The notes under the pieces were generated by a model. The model saw nothing but the letters and a program-made list of their open reading frames with translations, ran no database searches and was not told where the DNA came from. The position numbers were made by a program, and so were the translations under genes. From Undaria pinnatifida (taxonomy: Eukaryota > Sar > Phaeophyceae > Laminariales > Alariaceae): 64,000 bases of DNA. Positions 55,320 through 64,000 of this stretch are shown here, one piece after another (the stretch's first letter is position 1; each line of letters opens with the position of its first letter). The DNA lies in the NCBI GenBank assembly GCA_012845835.1, contig JABAKD010000030.1, forward strand, positions 10,639,805 to 10,703,804, read 5' to 3'.

Positions 55320-56259
55320 CGGGGAAAAACACAAACAACCCAAGGTGGTACACGCATATACCACAGCTGACGCAATTCATGCCTCTACCAGAAACATATA
55401 AAAGTGAAATCGGGAGTCAGTCTATGATGTGCCAGGTCCATACCTGTGCATACGTCTCATTGCTCGCGCCTGAAAAAACCGACTATACCGCTTGCCACCC
55501 AAGAAAGACTACCACGTATACGATATTACACGTAGTATCTATCACTACGCATACGCACGACAGACGCAAGTCAATTGGAGAAAAAAAAAACAAGGAAAAG
55601 AAAAGAAGATGAAGGAAAAGAAAGAAAGAGAAGAAAGCGAACAAAAAACGAAGAAAAAAGCAAAGGAAAGAAAAGAAAAGACATTAAAAGCCAGAAAAGA
55701 CAAGACAACAAGAAGAGGAACCGAGGAAAGGTAAAGAGAAAAAAAATGTCATACTAGCAGACCCTAGGAACTGACTAATAAAGACGGCATTGGGCTCATA
55801 GAGGGTATCAGGTGCATCATCAATGGCATTGGGGAGAAAACGCAACATGGCGAAGAAGTCAGGGCGGTCTTACACAATCTTGTGACGGCCATTGGAAGGC
55901 CCACAACTTTCAAGACGATGATGGCCAAACCCAGACTTCAGTCTCTTGGGCATGACGCCCCCGCTTTCCCTCCCCCCCCCCCCTTCCCCCCTTCCCCCAT
56001 CCCCCCCCCTCCCCTCCCCCCCTCCCCCCTCCCCCCCCTCCCCCTCCTCCCCCCCCCCCTTCCCCCTCCCCCCGGCCGCTTAGAGATGCCGACGGTGGAT
56101 GGCGCTGCCGCAGCCTTTGCGCGTCGCTCTGCAGCTTTGCGTCTCTCCGTTTCATGCCAATTCCGCATGAACAACTCGGCCCCCTCCTCTACTCGTGGAA
56201 ACCATCTGCCACCCTTCTGAGCAGCCTTTCGCCACCCTTCGAATTTCATTCCAAAGACC
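55320..56259 (-). mobile_element. LINE, second copy, truncated at both ends
   Basis: The minus-strand coding end from [10 protein letters not shown] (junction about 56259) through [17 protein letters not shown] and a C-rich Gly tract (55975-56075), then the 3' UTR down to GGGGAAAAACACAAAC at 55320. The terminal CTCCAG hairpin and AAC tail are missing. It keeps only about the last 115 codons of the RT ORF. Confidence 0.85.
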
Positions 56260-56829
56260 ATCGAAGCCGGCCGCGCGAATTGGTGCCATGTTGTCGGCTG
56301 TTTAAGAGGCGATAAGCCACCACTGCGAGAGGCAGGACCATCGGAGCAGCCGCAGCGCGGCCTCCGAAGGTCCTTAGCACAGCGTAGACCACCTGCAACA
56401 CTTCGGAATAATCGAGACCGCCGCAAACCCAGTTTTTCGTCGCCCTGCACCTCGAAAGTTACACCTCCAACTACCACATACTTCGCTCAGAAGTTTGACC
56501 GCTATCCCCGTCGCTGCTGCCCGTGTCGGGCGGCGGGGTGGCGCCAGCCCATCCAGGAGACGCCTAGAGCCATAGCCTCCAAGCCGCTGCCGGCCAAAAC
56601 AATCTGCCGCTAGCCGCGGCGCTCCGGGGAGGACGCGAGCCATCGCTCGCCTCGGGCGTTGCCCACGGGTGTTCGTTGACCCTTTCGCGTTTTTTGAATT
56701 CTAGAACGCACTACGCCGTTCCATGATAAGAAGCAGAGTTGGATTTTTCTTGCATTTTTCATTAAATCAACATAAAAAAGTCGAATTACATTCCCCGTGC
56801 TCTTCGTTAATCTGGGCCCTTATTATTAT
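56260..56829. other. GC-rich flank of the LINE copy, no firm gene
   Basis: Minus-strand frames (56374-56643 and the part of 55938-56477 beyond the LINE junction, containing YVVVGGVTFEVQG) are open and GC-rich. They may be a decayed coding segment into which the LINE inserted. No family recognised. Confidence 0.3.
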
Positions 56830-56995
56830 AAAAATAAAAATACAATCCAGCTGTGAGATCGACGATTTTGTTGAAACTCATCTTTGCAAGCTGTGTGATA
56901 CTCCGATCGCGCCTATTAGTGGGTGTGTGTCCTCATTAAGGATATGGGTAGGCGACTCCCTTTGGAACTACAACTAACTGGTGTAGCTTGTACCA
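56830..56995 (+). repeat. Element D, 5' part
   Basis: AAAATACAATCCAGCTGTGA, CATCTTTGCAAGCTGTGTGA and TTAAGGATATGGGTAGGCGA, ending in GCTTGTACCAGG instead of CAGGGTCAAC. Confidence 0.8.
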
Positions 56996-57900
56996 GGTTT
57001 ATTACACAGTGTCATCAGGAATATGTTGTAAACCATTGTTTCACGTATGTATACAGCAAGCAGCAGCTGCTTAGCAGTGTTCTTCACATTAAACTGTCTA
57101 CATCCAGCACAACACCCAGCCGGTCTCCATCCATGCTGATGCCTGAAATAATAATAATAATAATAATTATCATTAGAGAGACGAGCTCTGTGGTCACAAC
57201 CTGCGAGAGGGAGATGCACATTGCGAATACATCATAAAAAAGCAAAAAAAGTTATTTGGCAATGCAATGCCAACCGCAATGAGCGCGCGGGCACAAAAAA
57301 ACGAAAATATATGCAAGCCAGGACACCAGACTATTATTTGCAGTAAAAAAGACGGAAAAAAGAAGGATTACTAGTAAAAAAGGATATAAAAAAAAATGGG
57401 AAGAAGACGGAAACAGGACTGCACGACAAAAAAAATGAACAACGAGAAGCACAAAACAGCCATGCCAGCAACAACACCGCACGCACGCAGCAGATAGATG
57501 ACGCCACCGAACCAGCGCCGGGGGCAGCAACCATAATAACATTGTTTTTCGAACTAACCCTAACCCTAACCCTAGCAACCCATACGGTATACATACCAGT
57601 CGGAGCCCCGCCTAATGACGTCACTGGATGTGGTGAAATGGTTGAAAAGACACGACAATGTGTATCATTGCGAATGACCCTACGACCCTACTACTTTGCA
57701 ATTTGTATGTATTAGTAGGAGTTTGGGAAGAGCATTGCCGCATTGTCTATCACCTGCGCACTACTGCTGCTGGTGTTGTTTCTGACGACAGGTGGTGTGA
57801 GTCGCATTTACCGCAATTCTGGATTATTATATAGGATAAAGTATGGAAATCGGGAATTTGGCTTGGCCCACGTGTGCTTCCAGTATTATGAGACGGAAGG
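56996..57900. other. No gene; microsatellite and telomere-like run
   Basis: (AAT)n at 57146-57168 and CTAACCCTAACCCTAACCCTA at 57554-57574, an interstitial run of three and a half CCCTAA units. A 62-codon plus-strand frame at 57743 has no support. Confidence 0.6.
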
Positions 57901-57956
57901 CGTATTATTATCGAGAGGCACGAGAAAATAAGGGTTTCATGGATATCGAAAAACGT

Positions 57957-58205
57957 CAGCTGTGAATACGACCGATTGAGTGTTTGAAACTCATCTTTGC
58001 AAGCTGCGTGGTACATCTATACTTCGCTGATATACACAGTAGTTGCACAAATTTTACGGAAGATCGTCCGCGCGTGTTGTGAACTATACTTGATCCTCAT
58101 AAAATATATAGGTCGGTGACTCCCGTGGATGTTGTCAGGGTCAACAGGACGATTTTCCATAATAATCATTCTTCGCACTGATGCTATAAAAGCCGCATGG
58201 AGGGT
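57957..58205 (+). repeat. Element D 5' part at the DIRS left flank
   Basis: CGTCAGCTGTGAATACGACC, CTCATCTTTGCAAGCTGCGT, ATATATAGGTCGGTGACTCC and CAGGGTCAACAGGACGATTTT in family order. It follows directly on the putative terminal repeat. Confidence 0.75.
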
Positions 58206-58597
58206 ATAGATTGTAGTAGTAAGCATGACATTATGATGACATGGTCAGTAGAACCCGCATGGAGGGCCGGGGTTATAATAAGCAACACGTTTTGTATGCA
58301 CGGAAGAAGTTTTGGGGCTACTGCCCGTTGACCAATGAGATCAACGCGGGTGGTTACTTGTACTTGTACTGGTATAGCAAGGGCACTTTGGATCAGTCTA
58401 CCTGGTCGCTGACACGCAAGAGAAGCACGCAGAGAAGTATCGTCAGCGCGACAGGTTCAAGGTGCGATATAGACTGGATGATTTCGGAGCTGCTGTGATT
58501 CGCTGTGACTGCTGCTGTGAGCGAATTTCGCTGCGATTGCTGCTGTGAGATTTCGTTGTGACTGCTGTTGTGAGCGCTGTGGGCCCTCTCTTCGACG

Positions 58598-60200
58598 ATG
58601 GGTGATTCGCCGGATGCCGCGGCTCGCGCCGCCACCAGTTATGAGGCGGAGGCTGCCCTGCGAGCCCGGGCCGCCGCAGCTCTCGCGGGCTCTGGGTCCA
58701 CCTCCGGGGCGCCGGCGGTCGGTGTGCCTCCGACGTCGGCTGACCTGGCCAAGTGGGCTGGGCAAGTTGCGCGTTTCGATGACAAGATAGCCGTGGTGTC
58801 CGAAGCTGTTTCTTCCGCGCGCGAGGTAGCAACTGCCTGTGCCGATCAGGTCGCCAACCTCGATGTGATCCTTCGCTAGTTCATCGAAAACTACTCGGGT
58901 CGGACAGCTGCCTCTCGCGACGACGGTGACGCTCAGGCGAGGCAGCGGCAGAAAGCGCAACTGACCGACGACATGGCTACATAGAAAAAAGTGAACACCG
59001 CCAGGAAGCTCTGGATTGTTCGGGGGCGTATCCCCCCGAACCTCGGGGACTCCCCTGCTGACCTGCAGTCGTTCGTGGGGGAGGCCATACACGTGACGGC
59101 CAACATGGCCTCCCAGTTACGTTCTTTCAGCCTTTGACGTCGGGGCGTATGGGCCCCGTGTGGACGGGCCGATCGGGCATCCCCTTAAGGTCGCCGATCG
59201 CCTCGACCTCTTGAGATTGGCCGTCGTCTCGATTCTATCGGTGGAGCTCTCGCCCGGGTTCGCCGACGATTTCCCATGTCTGGCGCGGGTAAGCGCCCTG
59301 GGCGACGCATTTTCGGTGGCGGTCACGAGCCTGCGTGCCCACACCTTCAGCAACTACAGTATACTTTCGATGCCGGAAGCGCATGGTGTGCCGGAAGCGC
59401 ATGGTGTGCTGTGCGATATGGTCAACCGCGACATCGCCTTGTGGGTGAGCGAGCTCATGCGCGCTGCACAGCGATCGTCCCCTGCTGTTGTCCCTCTTTT
59501 TGACCCCCCACCCCTGCCTGAGTTCGTGCGCACTCTCGAATATTGTCGGGGCGGGGGGAAGGTGCTCAGGCTCATGCTCAACAGCATCGATGCCGGCGGA
59601 GACAGGCCCTCCAGGCGGAAGGCCACCGCTCCCCTCGCTGGATCGCCCAGGTCCAAGGGAAAAACCAATTCGAGCCTCCCCGAGGTCTGCCGGATGTTCG
59701 CCCGCTCCGGTAAACGCTTTTGGTCTCCTTGCAAATTCCTGCATGAGTCCCCCGCGTCCTCGGCAGCCTCGCCATCTCTACCCGCCCGCAGGGACGGTGG
59801 CGGTGGCAGCTCGGCGGCGGCGGGCAGAGAGTCGCGGGCGTTGTCGCTGCGTGCGGTCCTCCCCGCGGAAAGTATCGGGGGGGAAGCGGGGGTGGAGGCG
59901 CTTGTTTTGGATGAACACGGGCCCTATCGCGAGGTGGGGCCAACCTTGCGGACGCAGCTGCGGCGCTGGCGGTTGGGGGGGCGACTTTGTCGACAATCGA
60001 TAATGGCGCCCGCGACGTGGGACCATCCTCTGGAGGCGCAGCTGCGGCGTTGGCGGATGGTGGGGCGGCTGCGTCGACGGTCGAGAATGGCGGAGCGACG
60101 GGAGCACAGGAAACGCGCCGAGTCACGGGGGGGTTGCGGGGGTCACGGGGGGGTTTCGGGGGGGCGCGTTGGAGGCTCTGGCTGGCGAAGGCGGCGTTAG
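58598..60200 (+). pseudogene. DIRS-type gag-like protein, broken
   Basis: ATG 58598 starts an Ala-rich protein (MGDSPDAAARAATSYEAEAA) with stops at 58877 and 58982 and a frameshift near 59135. The frame from 59160 continues to 60200. Residues about 180-199 of that part read VCRMFARSGKRFWSPCKFLH, a CCCH-type zinc-finger layout in which the expected second Cys is Phe. A small in-frame duplication, PEAHGVPEAHGV, lies near residue 72. A 90-bp duplication with GCGCAGCTGCGGCG at about 59957-60100 disturbs the end. A nucleic-acid-binding capsid role is known for such gags; here the protein is inactive. Confidence 0.6.
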
Positions 60201-60380
60201 GCGCGAGCGTGTGAATCTTGGTCCGGGATCCGTCGCTTTCGGGGATAGAGGTAGCTATGGGGGGCACGCACGCGAGTGCCCGTTCGACTCGACGCGCATT
60301 GTAGGTACTGGCGTAGCGGTCGCACGCGGGGATACAGGTAGCCTTAGCGGGCGTGTGCGACGTTCGGATTTAAACTCGGG

Positions 60381-62663
60381 GTGCGGACACGGCGCGACCG
60401 ACGGCGAGCGCGCGCCCGGTTGGATGCGGCGGTGGAGGCTTGGTGCGTCGCGCAGGATAGCGTAGCGTATTCGGCATCATCAATAGGTTCCACAAATCTT
60501 GATCAGGTGGCCAGCGTGGGGTCGTCTCTTCTGCGTGCATGTAACGGCGGTGTTGAGGTGTTGACGTCTGCTGTCGGACCCGCTCGCTTCGCCCCAGATA
60601 TTCATCCTCGCATCGTGCGTCATTGGTTTGGTAACGTTAAGAAATTCCCCGATGTTGAACAGTTGCTTCGCGTTCTGGTACCGGTATCACCGGTTTGTGT
60701 TGCGCGGGGCGGTAATCTGGCTGCTGAGCTTGCATACGGTTACCACCCGAGCGTCGCCCCCCATGCCGTTGTTGTTCACCAAAATATATACGCTGACGTT
60801 GCACACGGGCGGGCCTTGGTGTTTGAATTAAGCTGCGCGTCTGGTATTCGGGGTCTACGTGCTTCGCCGTTGGCTGTCGTTCTTAAGCCTAAGTTTCGCA
60901 TTATTCACGATCTCACGTTTGCGCGCGCGGGCAACCATTCCAGTGTTACCGACGATACCGATTTTCCTCCGCCCCCTCCTACGAGCTCAGTCATGTGCTT
61001 AGGGATGCGTTGTTACGGGTGTTGTTTTTGCGGCAGAAGCACGGTCCGACCGCTTGAATTGTCCTTTGCCGCGTTAACGTGAAATACACCTTTCGTCTAG
61101 TCTTCGTTGATCCGGTAGGGGCACCGGTGTTTGGGTACGCGACGGGCGGCTACGTGGTTGTGGATCTTCGCTTGCAATTCGGGTGGCGTAACAGCCCGGG
61201 GTTTTTGGCGGTTGATGGCTTCTGCGCTGGAACATGCCCACACCCACTCTACGTTTCAAGACGCGGCCGTCTCCCCACAAGGGGCGGCCGCCGTCGAGCG
61301 TGTGCAGCTTCCCCCGCTGCGGGGGGGTTCGGTTAGGTCTCTCCCTCGTGATTGTCGACCCATTTCCGGTAGCAACGGCTACGCCGGGAGTTATTTTTTC
61401 GTGCGATACTACGTAGACGACGGCATTCTTATCGAGGTGCAGTGGTGGCCGGATGGCCGCCGCTGTATGCGGGCTGTGCAGTCGTTGGCGTCGGACCACT
61501 TTCGCTTGTTGGGTGTACGTGGCGCGTTCGACCCTCCTCTTTTGTCCGCCAGCAAAATCACTAATTGGGACACACGTCTCGAAGAGTTGGGCTGGGTAGT
61601 GGACGCTGAGGCGCTTGCGGCGACGTTGCCGCCACATAAGCGCCTCAAGCTTCGATCGTTTCTCGTGGAGTGACCCGCGTCCCGCACATGTGCTTCATCG
61701 AAGCAGATTTCGCAGCTCGCGGGTTTTCCCACGCACATCTCGTTTGCCGTTCGTCCCGGGTCTTTCTTCGTGCATCATTTTCTGGCTTCGGTTGGGATGC
61801 CGCGCATCGCAACCGGTGATAGCTTCGCTGGCCGAATGGTCAATCCGAGGCGGCGTGTTGCCCTTGGGCCCGAGTTCCACGGGGATCTCGAGTTCTGGCG
61901 GTGGTTTGTTGACAAAGGTGGTGACGCGCGCGGCGGCGTGTTGTCGGCGCCGATGAATCGTTTGCTCGAGCGCCCGGCACAACGTACGTTGTTTTCGGAC
62001 GCATCGAAAACCGCCGTCGGGTAATACTGTCTCGAAACCGGTGTTTACTGGCGCTATGATCTTGCCGCCCAGGAACAGTCACGGTTTTGTGGCTCGAGTA
62101 AGTCCGTCTACGGCGTGCACGATTTATCTACCAAAGTGCTTGAACTTTTGGGCATGGTTGTCTCGGCCTTTGTCCTAGTGTCTTCGTGTGCCGATCGACC
62201 GTCAGCGACGGAAGCTTGTGTTTTGCTGCGAAAAGACAACGAGGCCGCCGTGCATTAGGTGCGGCGGTGTCGGGGGGGGCTGGAACCGTGTTCCGGTGTC
62301 CTGATGCGTCTCCTCGGCCTTCTCGAAGTGTCGTCTGGATGGCACTTCGAGGCGACGCATGTGCGTGGTATTCACAACGTTGTCGCCAATGGTGTTTCTC
62401 GCTGGGATTGCGGCTCCGTTCTTGATAACTTGCGCGCTGTTCGTCCCAACATCCCGCGGCAGGTTCGGGACCTCGGGACCATCGGCATGTCTCTGTACTT
62501 CGGTGTTGGCCTCGGACTCATGCGAAACGCCGTTGCGGCCTCGATTGAACGAGCTTATTTGGGGCATTTTGGCGCATGGGTAGACTTTCGGGTACGTTCT
62601 GGTGTTCCCGTTTTTCTTCAGCGCGGCATTGACGGTATGACTAACGTGTGGCATTTTTTTTAG
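60381..62663 (+). pseudogene. DIRS-type reverse transcriptase and RNase H, broken
   Basis: The RT first half is open to 61082 and contains SPLAVVLKPKFRIIHDLTFA, the family's strand before motif A. It shifts frame near 60970-61130, and the second half (61131-61673) carries the catalytic YVDD at 61410-61421. RNase H follows in another frame with LFSDASKTAVG (61989-62021; Asp of SDAS at 61998). A later frame (62259-62663) has GWHFEATHVRGIHNVVANG, like the RNase H C-terminal region, with stops at 62024 and 62256 between. Several shifts mean no single product. Confidence 0.75.
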
Positions 62664-63508
62664 TACGTAGCATACGCCTTTGCCACTAATAAACTGCGGT
62701 CGGCACCTATCGAAAGCCATCTGTCGGCTATCAAGTTTTTCCATCGCATTTCGCGCGGTTTCGAGCTAGACACCACTCACCCCGTCATCGCGAGCGCCCT
62801 CAAAGGTGCGCCGCGCTCGCATGCCGGCGTGGGTAATCAGGCGACCGTGCGCTGGCCCGTGTCGTGGGCTATGTTGCTTGCTGGCGAAAAAATGATCCCT
62901 GTGTGGCGTAGCGAGGGGCGCGTGTTGTGGCTTTCGCTGTGTGCATCGTTTTGTTCCTTGGCCCGCGCGTCCGAATTGTTCGCGGAAACCCAGTCGCGTA
63001 TCACGAAACGTATTGTTCGCGGCGGGCAGATGTGGCTTTCTTTCGCGGTCGGGTACAGTTAGGGGTGGCGCAATGGTCGACAGCCGATCGCGTCGAGATC
63101 TGCTTTCGTGGGTCTAAGGGTGACCAGTTACGCAAAGGGGCGGTTGTTTCGCGCGTTCAGGCGGGTTCACCGAGGCCCGTGGAGGTCGGCGGCGGCGCCG
63201 TCGACCTTATGATCGAGTTGATGTCTTGTTATTTGCTTTGCCCTCGTCGGCTCCCCTGGTGGCGTATGACAGTGGTGGTGGCGGATGGTCCATGTGGACG
63301 AAGCAACAAGCGACGGTAGCTCTGCGAGAAATGGGTGCGTTGGCAGGTGTGCGGGCGGACGAGTACGCTTTACACTCCCTTAGGATTGGAGGCGCAACGC
63401 ACTTAGTCAGCAGGGGGGGGCTCCCAAAAGACGTTGCAGCGAGAGGGCCTTTGGGCGTCAGATGCGTATAAGGCGTACGTTCGTAGCCACGGGAAGGATG
63501 CCAGCTAG
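62664..63508 (+). pseudogene. DIRS-type tyrosine recombinase, broken
   Basis: Starts in frame after a TAG at 62661 with an N-terminal SAM-like part (NKLRSAPIESHLSAIKFFHR). ARASEL near 62965 is the box with the first catalytic Arg. After a frameshift near 63060 and another near 63240 comes HSLRIGGATHL (His 63373, Arg 63382). After a shift near 63440, SDAYKAYVRSHGKDAS has the probable nucleophile Tyr at 63467-63469 and a stop at 63506-63508. All catalytic positions are recognisable but split over frames. 63509-63950 has no further gene. Confidence 0.75.
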
Positions 63509-64000
63509 GTAGCAAACGTGATGGCCCAGGAGGGGATGGGCAACGGGATCCAGCCGGGGCAGGGTACAGACTGGGGGCAAGTTAACCCCTCTCCAAAGCT
63601 GGAGGGGTGGGAGCCGACGTAACTATTCCAGCTAGTATGCAACCTTGTTATGTGTGCCAAACGGATATAATTGAGGAGTTGGATCTTGACGTGCGCATCC
63701 TAGGGTAGAGCAAGAAGGGGGCAGAGGGGGGACGCAATGCGTTCGTAAGCCGAGCCAAAATACCATTGTCGGAGGCTGGCATCGAAAGCTCGACATTGCC
63801 AGTTGGTATGGAAGGTGACTCATGTTTAGGGACGATAGCATGGGATTGCTGCTGGAGCAGCCCCGGGGGGCTTGCCCCTCTCTCCGCCCCCCGTGCTCCG
63901 AGCGGGGGGTGCGCATTAATATGATACAACTTCGAAAGCACAATACAAAGCGTATTATTATCGAGGCACGAGAAAATAAGGGTTTTGTATATACGGAAGA

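Larger units (their letters stand above)
57901..64000 (+). mobile_element. DIRS-type (tyrosine recombinase) retrotransposon, decayed, right end at window edge
   Basis: Order gag-like, RT, RNase H, tyrosine recombinase, all on the plus strand, with frameshifts and stops. The combination of an RT with a YR instead of a DDE integrase defines the DIRS/Ngaro order. CGTATTATTATCGAG, then (AG)GCACGAGAAAATAAGGG, occurs at 57901-57938 and 63951-63986 in the same direction and may be terminal sequence, although repeat C contains related words. A CTGCTGTGA(G)-type short repeat precedes gag (58495-58580). Diagnostic methyltransferase or complete terminal repeats were not found, so DIRS versus Ngaro stays open. 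Confidence 0.8.

Noticed and set aside
58457-59092. 211-codon minus-strand frame over the DIRS gag
   Set aside because: It is a GC-rich shadow of the plus-strand gag, which has the recognisable element order.

Overview
This is a eukaryotic nuclear window, judged from GT-AG introns that join in phase, tRNA-derived SINEs, an EN-RT LINE, a tyrosine-recombinase (DIRS-type) retrotransposon, 8-bp-duplicating hAT-like transposons and short CCCTAA telomere-like runs. I see no operons, rRNA genes, intact tRNA genes, CRISPR arrays or plasmid functions. The LINE and DIRS-type elements resemble those of stramenopile algae (brown algae and relatives), but the species cannot be fixed from the window alone and that assignment is inference.

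The window is gene-poor and repeat-rich. Two spliced gene models are supported by phase-compatible exons: 2.80-3.94 kb (+), a basic, possibly mitochondrial protein, and 49.39-52.04 kb (+), a Cys-rich protein whose exon 2 has been tandemly duplicated and is decaying inside the next intron. A coiled-coil gene fragment (40.98-41.66 kb, -) sits inside a TIR-bounded element. Other single open exons (27.9, 31.9, 48.7, 52.3 kb) are weak calls.

Layout: 0-5 kb tandem duplication and the first gene; 5.5-15.3 kb a LINE (11.56-15.26 kb, -), several 5'-truncated copies of its 3' end, two 1.25-kb copies of a possible non-autonomous partner, and a SINE with tandemly repeated heads; 15-21 kb mostly featureless; 21.8-22.5 kb a hAT-like element; 24.2-25.8 and 37.3-38.9 kb two copies of a long element packed with poly-G tracts; 26.4-27.3 and 54.1-55.1 kb two copies of a second hAT-like element; 28.2-29.2 kb a diverged satellite; 29.5-34.4 kb SINEs and a segmental duplication; 38.9-42.2 kb tandem arrays and the gene-carrying TIR element; 42-49 kb dispersed repeats and a small MULE-like MITE; 49-52 kb the second gene; 55.3-56.3 kb a second LINE copy; 57.9-64.0 kb a decayed DIRS-type retrotransposon.

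Three signals stand out. The near-palindrome TACCWGGTA occurs at least 20 times where about 0.5 is expected. A ~60-bp box with about 18 copies forms the 5' end of the poly-G element. GC-rich hairpin modules recur inside or beside non-autonomous TIR transposons. All gene models come from reading the sequence only; no search or alignment program was run.
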